Below are positions 51,840-60,776 of a stretch of 64,000 nt of DNA, piece after piece. Both the position numbers and the translations under genes were made by a program. The stretch's first letter is position 1; each line of letters begins with the position of its first letter. A model generated the notes under the pieces. That model made no database searches. It saw only the letters and a list, made by a program, of their open reading frames with translations, and was not told where the DNA came from. Source of the DNA: Prostheceraeus crozeri (lineage: Eukaryota; Platyhelminthes; Polycladida; Euryleptidae); contig CAJQUW010012523.1 of the NCBI GenBank assembly GCA_907163375.1, positions 20,004 to 84,003 of the forward strand. The letters are read 5' to 3'.

Positions 51840-52508
51840 TCAATTATTCCAAAAACCCTCATCTTGTGAAAGACACTGCTCCAAGATTGAAAGATTAGTT
51901 TTTAACAGTCGTATAGGAAGCGAGACTCTACAAAGAGTCTGATATTTATCTGCCAGTTTTGCCAACTTCATTGCGAAACTCAATTCAGTTCGTGAAAAGT
52001 TAATATTGTGATGTTTTAAGAGATATGTGAAATCTGCTTTATTATTCTCACACAAGGATAATATATGATTTGCGTGTTTTCCAATAAAAATTTTACATGT
52101 GACACTCAAAAGATGGCTTTGTTTTTCGTATTTCAAGTGTTGTTTCAAAGAATTCACTGTCGTTGAAATGTCCCCCGCCGGTTCTGTAAAATATTCCACT
52201 GATTCGATGAATGTATGACGTTCAACAACACTTTCCTTCAACTGTTTTGTAAATGTTTCGATTCTGAAGGGAAGTGCTGCTTCCTTCTTTGCTCTGGCTG
52301 CGATTTTATGTTGCTCTTTGTATGCTTTTCGAGCAGAACGTATAGCGTCAGGATTGAAGAGTAGAGGCGCTTTCTTCACTTGCTGGTCTATATACGAAAA
52401 GTATTCAGAATGTTTCTCCGATGGAATGAACAAATCCGCAATATTTTTGAAGAACTCTGGAAGTACCGTTGCTATGTTGGCTTGTTGTTCAACGACTGCT
52501 TGACTCAT
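51840..52508 (-). CDS. 222-aa protein near the right terminus of inner Polinton
   Basis: The frame is open and wholly helical by composition, with no Cys/His finger. It begins MSQAVVEQQANIATVLPEFF. The C-terminal part (ELSFAMKLAKLADKYQTLCR ... IRLLKTNLSILEQCL) is a repeated amphipathic helix pattern seen in some Maverick early proteins, but I cannot name a domain. The GC content is clearly higher than in neighbouring genes, closer to the left element, so it may be a later acquisition. It is the terminal gene, transcribed inward from near the right repeat. Function unknown. Confidence 0.6.
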   Translation of the reverse strand: MSQAVVEQQANIATVLPEFFKNIADLFIPSEKHSEYFSYIDQQVKKAPLLFNPDAIRSARKAYKEQHKIAARAKKEAALPFRIETFTKQLKESVVERHTFIESVEYFTEPAGDISTTVNSLKQHLKYEKQSHLLSVTCKIFIGKHANHILSLCENNKADFTYLLKHHNINFSRTELSFAMKLAKLADKYQTLCRVSLPIRLLKTNLSILEQCLSQDEGFWNN

Positions 52509-52958
52509 GATTGACGGATAAATTAGTACAAATCACTATGTTCAAAATATAAGAATAACGTAATTAAAGATAGCGGAACGATGAGAGCAAGCAGATGATA
52601 AGTGTTGATTGAAATAATAACACAACAATCTGAGCGCACGATACAATGACAGACGAGAGAGATAAATGAAAACGGTACAGCTGGCAGATATCTTAACGTC
52701 ATACGGATGTGCTGACGCACTAACAAGAATTTAAAACAACTCGCCTAACGTACAATTAAAATGTCATTGTTTCACAGAGTAGTAGCAGCTGTTTGTTCTT
52801 TCATACATTGTTTCCTTTCAAATGTTTGAGTTGGAGGACACAGCTCCTTACACTGAAATGCATTTTATTCTTAAATGCGAGAAGCAGATGTTCTCTACAA
52901 TTGAATGACAATTGTAAAAGTACCTAAACTTATTGTTAAGAATATGTCAATTCCTTCA
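52509..52958 (-). promoter_or_regulatory. Spacer/promoter region between the 222-aa gene and right TIR
   Basis: About 450 bases of mixed composition without a gene. It must contain the promoter of the 222-aa gene; no clear TATA box at a standard distance was identified, though TAAATT-like words lie just upstream of the ATG. The composition is less AT-rich than the rest of the element. Confidence 0.35.
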
Positions 52959-53455
52959 AATATTTTTAGTCACATGATATATTTTAAAAACCTGAAAAAT
53001 GGATAAAATTCATGAATTTGAAATTCTCAACTTTTATGATTTTTGGTGTCCTGGAACGGTCATGATTTAAGCAAAAAAATTGTAATTCTCAAATTTTGAG
53101 ATTCTTAACTTTTATGATTTTCGGTGTCCTGGAACGGTCATGATTTAAGCGAGGGTGAAAATTGTAATTCTCAAATTTTGAGATTTTGAAAAATTTGAAA
53201 AATTGGGTATTTTTAAAAACGCCCAAATTTGTGAATTTAGGTCTTCATAACCTGAAAAAGGGTTCAAATTCATGAATTTATGTCGTTTTTAAAAAGTACC
53301 ATTTTTGAAAAATGGTACTTTTTGAATGGACTAAATTCATGTATTTAGGTCTTAAAAACCTGAAAAAGGGTTCAAATTCATGAATTTATGTCGTTTTTAA
53401 AGATACTATATTTTCTGATTTTATGGTGTCCTGGAACGGTCTTTTGCCCATTACT
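52959..53455 (-). repeat. Right terminal inverted repeat, inner Polinton
   Basis: Reverse complement of the left repeat with small length differences. It has GGTGTCCTGGAACGGTC words at about 53,048, 53,126 and 53,425, the AATGGTAC hairpin near 53,296-53,330, and terminus GCCCATTACT at 53,455. Confidence 0.95.
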
Positions 53456-53461
53456 ATTATC
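53456..53461. other. Target site duplication ATTATC, right copy
   Basis: The six bases following the inner Polinton are identical to 36,280-36,285. The sequence then continues ATAAGATTC as in the uninterrupted sister gene near 45,556. Confidence 0.95.
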
Positions 53462-54226
53462 ATAAGATTCTTTAAGATCGGGCAAAGCCCTAGAACCTTC
53501 GGTTCGTTTATTATGATTATGGTCATTGTTAATAGTATAAGGTGTTGTTCACATATAAATTTTTTCTTGTTGAGCTAAGCCATTTATGTAAGATTTTAAC
53601 AAATTAATATTTAAGTTTGAATATAATCCTATATACGTATCATCATCATATCTTTGCGGCATTTCTAATGTTTCTTGTTTATAAATTGTATCTCTATAAT
53701 AAACTTGACATAATAATTCTTCATTATGTTTTTTACTCTCTATGTGAATGTTATATTGATTTTGATCGTCAACAAATAATCTAATTTTTTCTTTCGAAAA
53801 AGATTTTAATTTTTTAACTAATTCTTTAATATTGATATAATTAATAATTTTAGTTTCTATCCAATCAGTATTACTAATTGGTAACACTGCTCTAATAAAT
53901 CCATAAACATTATTATGACCTATTATAACCATATTTTCTTTATTTAATTCCACATAAGCTACATCATTATATTTACTTACAATATCCATAAATTTAATAA
54001 ATGGATCCCCCGGAAATAAACAATAATTAGTTTCTATAGAAGGTAAACCTTTAGTCTGTTCTCTAAATATTCCGGCTTGTAATTGAAAAAAAATATTAAC
54101 ATCTATACATGGATTATTATTATTATTATTATCAAAACATTTATTTTCAAATCCCGTTGATCCCGTCGAATAAGAAGAACAGGATGATGCGGGCGAATAT
54201 AATTTTTTTAAATTTGGATTTTCCAT
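53456..54226 (-). pseudogene. 419-aa-type protein, N-terminal part (outer; cut by insertion)
   Basis: N-terminal portion of the gene whose other part is at 35,764-36,285: Asn-repeat N-terminus, YCLFPGDPFIKFMDIV and VIIGHNNVYGFIRAVLPI. A GC-rich double hairpin lies at 53,480-53,506. The portion is otherwise very similar to the inner copy, with about one further break. It shares an A/T-rich head-to-head start region with the fibre-like gene. Confidence 0.85.
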
Positions 54227-54272
54227 TTTTTTATTTTTATTAGAAAAAATTTTATTTTTTTATTGTTAAAAA

Positions 54273-55160
54273 ATGATGTTACCAAATGTTGGTGGAGGTG
54301 CATATATCCCGAATAATCGTGAATTAGAAATAGAGATAGAAAATTATATCATGAAAACTGGAGACGTTTTATCTGGACCATTGCATCTTTCTATTCTTCC
54401 GCAACAAAATACAGAGTTAACAAATAAACAATATGTTGATACACAAATCAATGATTTAAAGAAAAAATATATAAACGATGTTTTGGTTCCACTGATGAAT
54501 GAATTAAAGTTGCTAAAACTTAATGACAAATCATTAAACGAAAAATTATTAAAACTTGATAAAAAGGATAGAGAGCTAGAAGCAGATATAGCAAAACTTT
54601 TTAAAAAGATTTCTGAACAATCAAAAATTTTAATATTACTTTCTATAAAGTTAAAATCTGCAGTCATTAAAAATAAACATCAGATAAAAATGTTAAAAGA
54701 ACAATTAGAAGATGAAATAGAAAAACTTCCTGAAAGAATTAAAAAAAATTTAAAGCAGTTACAAACTACATTCCAAAAAAGTGTTGATGAATTAAGTTCT
54801 AAAATTACTCAACAAATGAAAAAGATGAATAGAATAATAAATGAAGTAAACTCACTTAATGAAAAAGTTGATAAAATGAAAAATCTGAAAATCAATTTAG
54901 AAAATGAATTAAAGAAAAATTTACAAGAAAACTCTAAAGAAAATAAAGAACAGTTAGATTCTGTTAAAAGACAATTAGATGTTCTTAAAATTAAGTTAAA
55001 TGCACTTAAAACGGCGTTGAAGATGAATCAGGAGAAAATGCAAGTTAATAGAAAAGAAATTAAAGTACATCACACGCTGCTTGACGCAATAGATAAAGTG
55101 CAACAGTCAATTAATAAAGTTATCTCGAAGTTGTTGTCCATTCACAAACGTAAATCTTAG
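54273..55160 (+). CDS. Fibre-like coiled-coil protein (outer, 295 aa)
   Basis: Same N-terminus as the inner copy: MMLPNVGGGAYIPNN, TGDVLSGPLHL at residues 29-39 and TNKQYVD at 50-56, the tail-fibre-type motif pair. A coiled coil of about 220 residues with regular Leu/Ile heptads follows. The C-terminus (INKVISKLLSIHKRKS) is basic. The length suits a slender trimeric fibre. It could be a virion spike or fibre; a non-virion scaffold is the alternative. Confidence 0.65.
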   Translation: MMLPNVGGGAYIPNNRELEIEIENYIMKTGDVLSGPLHLSILPQQNTELTNKQYVDTQINDLKKKYINDVLVPLMNELKLLKLNDKSLNEKLLKLDKKDRELEADIAKLFKKISEQSKILILLSIKLKSAVIKNKHQIKMLKEQLEDEIEKLPERIKKNLKQLQTTFQKSVDELSSKITQQMKKMNRIINEVNSLNEKVDKMKNLKINLENELKKNLQENSKENKEQLDSVKRQLDVLKIKLNALKTALKMNQEKMQVNRKEIKVHHTLLDAIDKVQQSINKVISKLLSIHKRKS

Positions 55161-55337
55161 CGTAAATATTAAACGGACCAAAGGTCCTCTGGTTACTAAC
55201 CAATCGGAGCGAAGCTCCTCGAGGCTTTAGTCGATCGGACCAAAGGTCCTCAGGTTACTAACCAATCGGAGCGAAGCTCCTCGAGGCTTTAGCCGAACGT
55301 AGATATTTTTCCCAAAAGTCAAATTTAATCCTAAAAA
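55161..55337. repeat. Array of GC-rich hairpins
   Basis: Within 150 bases there are four perfect hairpins: GGACCAAAGGTCC twice and GGAGCGAAGCTCC twice. They are arranged as a duplicated block with CTCGAGGCTTTAG between. The block lies between the fibre-like gene and the 195-aa gene in an otherwise AT-rich setting. It is the densest hairpin cluster in the window. Confidence 0.9.
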
Positions 55338-55925
55338 ATGCCTATAATTTATAAACACAATCTTAAACATTTTGCATCAAATAATAAAATTGCTCATGAA
55401 CCATCTCAGAAACCTGTGTACCATTATGATAGTGTAGAAACTGTCGGAACACAAAAGTTCCTAGGCACCGCAGGTGCCGTTCAAAAAGAAGGGGCTGGCA
55501 TCTTTTCTGGTATTGGAAGTATCGTTAACTTAATTAAAAATAATAAAGATTTGATTACATCTGCTGCAAAAGGAGCAGCTGCTATAGGTAGTACAGCTAG
55601 TGCAATATCAAATGCTGTCAAGTCTCAAAACGAATTAAAACAACTAGAAGCTATTCGTAAACTTAGGAATGATTCTGAAGAACTAAAAAATTTAAAAAAA
55701 CTTTCAGAGGAAACAAAAAATAAAATTGCTAACATAGCTGTTGGGGAAACCTTGAGGAGCGGAGCTCCATCTGATAGTAAACATAAGAAGAAATCAGGCG
55801 TAGCCATAAAACGTTCAATTGAACCTACGGTTCGTTCAATTGAAGAAATAAGAGGTAATGGTATTAATAGCAACCTTCGGTCTAACCAGCAAAGCTGTAG
55901 CGGAGCTGGTCTAGCAAAATTCTAA
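55338..55925 (+). CDS. 195-aa minor virion-type protein with amphipathic centre
   Basis: The frame opens MPIIYKHNLKHFASNN. The middle, GAGIFSGIGSIVNLIKN then TSAAKGAAAIGSTASAIS, is a Gly/Ala-rich amphipathic or weakly membrane-active segment like that of minor capsid proteins. It is followed by a charged helix and a Ser/Arg-rich tail. The tail contains several peptides derived from GC-rich hairpin insertions (for example around 55,750-55,760, 55,822-55,834 and 55,873-55,915). Function inferred only as virion-associated. Confidence 0.55.
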   Translation: MPIIYKHNLKHFASNNKIAHEPSQKPVYHYDSVETVGTQKFLGTAGAVQKEGAGIFSGIGSIVNLIKNNKDLITSAAKGAAAIGSTASAISNAVKSQNELKQLEAIRKLRNDSEELKNLKKLSEETKNKIANIAVGETLRSGAPSDSKHKKKSGVAIKRSIEPTVRSIEEIRGNGINSNLRSNQQSCSGAGLAKF

Positions 55926-56079
55926 AGTTATGTTTTTTAGTAAAATTTTTTTAGTAAACTTTTTTTAGTAAAATTTTTTTAGTAAAATTTTTTTAGTAAA
56001 ATTATTTTAGTAAAATTATTTTAGCAGAATTTTTTCTGTCTGTGAGAAAAAACAAAAAGTCAAATTATTTTTTATAAAA

Positions 56080-57415
56080 ATGTCTTCGCTTATCGAAAAT
56101 AAATTTAGATTAGACGATCCTCCGTTCGTCAGTTACAATCAAAAAAAGAATGACTATATAAGAATTGCTATGAATCCCGGATCTTCCAGTAGAGTAAATA
56201 CTGGAGGTGATTTAATTTTTGAAGTTGATAATCAGCAGAGTTATTTATATCTACCTGATTCATTTTTACACTGTGAATATTCTTTGTATAGTGATGCCAA
56301 TTTTACAACATCATTACCAGAAACCGATAATATTGCACTAGAGAATAATTTCTTTCCAAGATTATTTACACAAATGCGTTTAGATGTTGCAACTCAAAAT
56401 ATAGAAACAATAAGTGATTCTCCAGGTGTAATTGATACAATGCTTAGATTTGTAACAATTGGTGAAAATAATAAAAAAGTATGAAATCGAAGGTTGGTTT
56501 CCTGATACTAATGATGGTATAATTGTTGATGATTTAACTCACGCTGGAACAGATGCAGCAGGAATTGCGAAAGATGTAGAAAATATTGCAAAACATTTAA
56601 ATAAAACAAATAATGATGCATATAAAGAAAGACGTGAATTTAACAAAAAAAGTAAACAGACAGTAAATTGGTCATTGTCTCCATTATTCGGATATTTAGA
56701 ATATGATAAAATATCATATCAATTAAAATTTAAATTAATAATTCATCGTACAGCAAATAATGAATTAATCTTTTTTGGTAAGACTGGAAAAAAAGCATAT
56801 TTAAAAATTGATAGACTTGAATGGTGGATTAAGCATATTACTCCTAGTTTAGAGATTGAAACAGCTATTGCAAAAAGATTAAATACTAACAAACCAATTC
56901 CAGTAAATTTTCTAAAGCGTACTGCTAGTTCAGTAACTTTTTCCGAACAAAGATTTAACTGGCATTTTACTAGAACTGCGAATACTCCAAGATATTTATT
57001 ACTAACTTTTCAAAGAAATAATTCTCCAAGTTTTGATAAGAACAATAATATTTTTCATATTAATACAATTCGTAGTTTACAAGTTTCATTAAATCAAACC
57101 CGTTATCCAATTGATCCATTAAGATTTGACGATAGCAATAATCAATTTATGGAAGGATATGATTCTTATCGAAATCTTTGTATAGAATTTGGAGTTGAAC
57201 CACAATTAACTCCTGGAGATTGGAGACATTTATATCCTGTTTTCTGTTTCGATTTAAGTGCACAATCTGAAGATATTATCAAGACTGGTTGTGATGTAAC
57301 AATTAATATTGAAAAGAAAGATTCCACAACTTCATTGATGGCTTATGGTTTATTGCTAGAAGATGTAAAATATTCTATTGAAGTTCTTAATGGGAAGATG
57401 TCTAGGATCGGTTAG
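56080..57415 (+). pseudogene. Major capsid protein, double jelly-roll (outer copy, broken)
   Basis: The region begins MSSLIENKFRLDDPPFVSYN and contains GGDLIFEVDNQQSYLYLPDS, FFPRLFTQMRLDVATQNIE, EGWFPDTNDG, NWSLSPLFGYLEYDKISY, ELIFFGKTGKK, NWHFTRTANTPRY and late YPVFCFDLSAQSEDI. This matches the Maverick capsid family at about 445 codons overall. About one break. It is followed by the hairpin and tandem-repeat spacer and the hydrophobic minor protein, as in the inner element. Confidence 0.88.
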
Positions 57416-57678
57416 TAACCTTAGGAGCTTCGCTCCGATAAATTAATTAAAATTTTTTCATAACTAGAATAGATTAAAAATTCTTAACTTAAAATTTTTC
57501 ATAACTAGAATAGATTAAAATTTTTTGGTAACTTAAAATTTTTTAGTAACTTGAAATTTTTTAATAACTAGAATAGATTAAAATTTTTTGGTAACTTAAA
57601 ATTTTTTGGTAACTTGAAATTTTTTAATAACTAGAATAGATTAAAATTTTTTGGTAACTTAAAATTTTTTTATTAAAA
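57416..57678. repeat. Hairpin and tandem AT repeat spacer (outer copy)
   Basis: One GGAGCTTCGCTCC hairpin just after the capsid stop is followed by about four imperfect copies of a unit of about 60 bp with TTTTTGGTAACTTAAAATTT and AATAACTAGAATAGATT, corresponding to 48,124-48,416. The window's last bases (after about 63,900) are the inverted copy of this array. Confidence 0.85.
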
Positions 57679-58161
57679 ATGTCGCAAGCGAAAGGTAATA
57701 ATAATAAAACTGTTTGAATTAAAATTACGTAATATTGTTGACAAAAATACCCTAAAACTATTACGATTAACAAAAAAAAGTATTACATAAGTAAACCAAT
57801 GATAGAGAATATTCAATTACAAGAAGAAAAGAATGGCGGGATTCTCCCATTAATTCCACTAATAATAGGTGGCATAGCAGCTGCAGGAAGTGTTGCAGGC
57901 GGGACAGCTGGTATTGTCCAAGCAGTAAATAAAAATAAATCAGAGAAGACAGCATTAGAAGAACAAAAACGTCATAACAGAGAGTTAGAGAAAGTTGCTA
58001 GGGGAGAAGGAATAGTAGATAATTTTATTAGTAAATTAAAATTAGTTGATGAAGGAAAACGAGTTCTTAGAAATATTCTCCACAATGTTGATGATTTAAT
58101 TGAAATTAAAGAAACTAAAGATGGTTCTGGAATATATCTAAGTCCTAGTATGATTCGGTAA
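57679..58161 (+). pseudogene. Hydrophobic minor virion protein (outer copy, broken)
   Basis: Sibling of 48,417-48,902 with the same EEKNGGILPLIPLIIGGIA segment and helical tail. About one break. From here rightward the outer copy differs from the inner copy by frequent small length changes. Confidence 0.75.
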
Positions 58162-58207
58162 AACAATTATTTTATTTTATCTTTTAAATTTTTTTTTATC
58201 TTCTAAA

Positions 58208-59557
58208 ATGAATTCTAAAAATTCCGAAAATTTAAATTAAATTAAAAATTTCTAATTTAGATTTATTGAATTATCCAATTAAACAACAAATAAAAACTTA
58301 AATTGAAAATTTCTGAAGGTAACGACATACAAAAAACATTAGAAAACTTTCCTGGATTTTATTTGGAGTAAATATTCGAAAAGAAAAACATCTTCCTGGT
58401 CATTCATATACCGGTCCAGGAACTCGATTAGATAAAGACTAGATGAGAATAATAATCCGAAACCAGGTGAAGAACCGATAAATAGAGTAGATGCCGCAGC
58501 TTACAGGCATGATTTAGCTTATCGAAATCATGATCTAAGTTCTCGACATGCAGCTGATAAGAAGATGATTCAAGAATTAGATAGTATTCAAAATCCTACA
58601 TTTAGAGAAAAAATTGAAAGAATGTTTGTTAAGAAAGCTTTACAAGCTAAAATATTATTCGGCCAGGGTTTAAATGAAACGACAGCTAAGCTGTCTGAGA
58701 GCAACGCTCGAACTAATAACTCTGAGAGCAACGCTCGAACCTACGCGTCTGAAATCCACAAGGAATAATAGAAGGCCTAAATATTTATTGAAAGTAAAAG
58801 TATTTAATAAAGATGATATTTGGAGTGCTGATCTTATTCATATGCCGAATGAAAGGGACTACAAATACGCATTGACCGTTATAGATTTATATACACGATA
58901 CGCTTGGGTAAAGCCTTTTAAAAAATAAAAGTGGGTCTATCAGTTAAATATGCGTTTGAAGAAATCTTTAAAGAAAGTAAGAGAAAGCCAAGGAAATTGT
59001 TTGTTGATAAAGGATCGGAATTTTATAACAGAAACGTTCAGCCACTATTTGAAACAGACGAAAGTCATCGCCAAGGCTCAGTTTATTCAACTGAAAATGC
59101 AGGGAAGGCCGTAGTGATAGAAAGATTTAATCGGACGTTAAAAAATAAATTATTCAAGAAATTTACTGAGCAAAGAAATCAGAAATGGTTGAAGATATTA
59201 CCAGGAATTGTGAAAGAGTACAATAATAAAGTTCATTCTGGTATTGAAGAAACTCCAAAGAATGTTTCTGACGACCCTGATCTAGTACGAAAGAAAATAT
59301 TCGAGAATAATAATTTGAATGAGAGTAATCCGAATTTGCAGAAACTTAAGCCGAAATTTAAAATTGGAGATAGAGTTAGAATATTTAAATATAAGAATAA
59401 ATTTGAAAAAGGCTTTGTTGGCTATTGGACTAAAGAAATATTTGAAGTTTCTAAAATAAATCAAAGTTATCCGATTACTTATGAAATTAAAGATTTAGAT
59501 AATGAGGATATCAGAGGTCGTTTTTATCAAAATGAATTACAGAAAACAGAGCTTTAG
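58208..59557 (+). pseudogene. PLA2-like domain plus integrase (outer copy, broken)
   Basis: Same arrangement as 48,979-50,250: YTGPGT calcium loop, RHDLAY catalytic motif, then integrase with WSADLIH, LFVDKGSEF and VIERFNRTLKN, and an SH3-like end. About four breaks. The linker between domains contains GC-rich hairpins (ACAGCTAAGCTGT and two GAGCAACGCTC, 58,681-58,740). Confidence 0.85.
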
Positions 59558-59559
59558 CT

Positions 59560-60033
59560 TCGCTTGAGTTATAGATTGTTTAACTCTAACATAATATCTA
59601 GAAATGATACTCCTTTTTGTAATTTGTACAAAACGTATAAACATAATTGTCCACAAAGGTAGTTCCTGGTGTTTGAATTTGAAAACGTATTGTATGTTCC
59701 CGTTCCAAGTAATTCTTTTACTTCATTTGTAGGGGGCAAACCGTATAAATCAAAAAAATAGTTCTGCTGATGATTTTTAACGCCTGCTGACCATGTACAC
59801 CTTCCCCTTTTTCATCTGACGTATGAAGATTTGTTATGAAATTTACAGTTATTGATGGAACTTTGTTCCGGGAACTGAAGGTTCCTGTTGGCCTATTTTT
59901 AGGAATTGTAATTCATCCCTCATCAATATGTGAAAATTCTTTATTCCCAATTAAATAGCTATCTTATTTAAATCGAAATTCGTTTGTTGTCTGTGTTCCA
60001 TATAATTTCAAAAACTCATTTATGTTGCTCATT
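59560..60033 (-). pseudogene. Adenain-like protease (outer copy, broken)
   Basis: Sequence corresponds to 50,290-50,772 on the same strand and in the same position after the integrase, ending near the shared sequence AACATAATATCTAGAAATG. It is broken with a few interruptions. An inverted third copy lies at about 61,530-61,960. Confidence 0.65.
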
Positions 60034-60071
60034 TTATAATAAAAAAATTTCTTAAGGGACCCCTAGAAGTC

Positions 60072-60240
60072 AGAGGGGGGTATTGATTTAAAACTGTTCT
60101 CTAATGATGTCTTTCCTTACTACTTAGTCAGAAGGGGGTATTGATTTAAAACATTTTTATAATGATGACTTTCCTTACTACTTGGGGGGGGTATTGATTT
60201 AAAACTGGTCTCTAATGATGTCTTTCTTTACTACTTATTC
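60072..60240. repeat. Three tandem units of about 60 bp with G runs (outer copy)
   Basis: This is the outer copy of the array at 50,790-50,985, sharing GGTATTGATTTAAAAC and TCTTTCCTTACTACTT. Downstream similarity to the inner element ends at about 60,460. Confidence 0.85.
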
Positions 60241-60460
60241 AATTTTGAAATGATTTAATTTAATCTAAATTTAAACGTTACTTTGTTGCATTGTATTAGT
60301 AGAGTTAGTGTTTCGCACATCTTTATCAATAGTAATTCATTACTCATCAATATGTGAAAATTCTTTATTCCCATTGCTTAGCAATCTCATTTAAATCGAA
60401 ATTTTAATGCGGTTTTGTTTGCTGTAATTTATTTTTTGGAAGTCCTGATGTTTTCTCATT

Positions 60461-60776
60461 TTAAATGGAATAAAATCTATTTCAGAACTTTCTCAAAAGA
60501 ATTGCCGTGTAGCAGCTGGCTAAATTGTTGGTCAGCTGATACGAGTGAAGGAAATCACAGACAATAGCTCATGATACGGGTTGTGAAATCTCCATTCACA
60601 CTATGAGAACAAAAGAACAAAATACAATCTAAACACAATAGACATATGAGTGAGAGAAGGAGAAAATGAATGAGCATTTCTCTTCATTTTAGGTGTTCCA
60701 TAACAATCATTCATGCGTACATTGCTTTGAATGGAAAAATACAACCAACTGTCGAACCGATGTCAGAATGTTTGTC
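60461..60776. other. Sequence specific to the palindrome core
   Basis: About 316 bases present only here and inverted at 60,777-61,090, not in the inner element at the corresponding place (51,203 onward). It contains short words such as CAGCTGATACGAGTGAAGG. No gene or Polinton terminus was seen in it. Confidence 0.7.

Larger units (their letters stand above)
36286..53455. mobile_element. Inner AT-rich Polinton fossil C (nested, both ends present)
   Basis: The 17,170-bp element has termini AGTAATGGGC ... GCCCATTACT, inverted repeats of about 490 bp, and a perfect 6-bp ATTATC duplication in the outer Polinton's 419-aa-type gene. It carries the same gene set in the same order as its host element and, between protease and right terminus, an extra tandem array and a 222-aa gene. 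Its first 3.9 kb is nearly identical to the outer copy, so insertion was recent and from the same family. It is broken, with about five breaks spread over polymerase, capsid and protease regions. Confidence 0.95.
27088..60776. mobile_element. Outer AT-rich Polinton fossil B (interrupted)
   Basis: It starts with AGTAATGGGC at 27,088, the same terminus as the inner element. It runs to 36,285, is split by the inner Polinton, and resumes at 53,456. Gene content: membrane protein, 275-aa protein, 262-aa-type minor protein, ATPase, polymerase B, 419-aa-type protein (split by the insertion), fibre-like coiled coil, 195-aa minor protein, major capsid protein, hydrophobic minor protein, PLA2-like/integrase and protease. 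Its far terminal repeat is not seen; the sequence turns into a palindrome at 60,776. Apart from the nested insertion it has around six or more breaks, clustered to the right. The right limit given is only where the palindrome axis lies. Confidence 0.85.
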
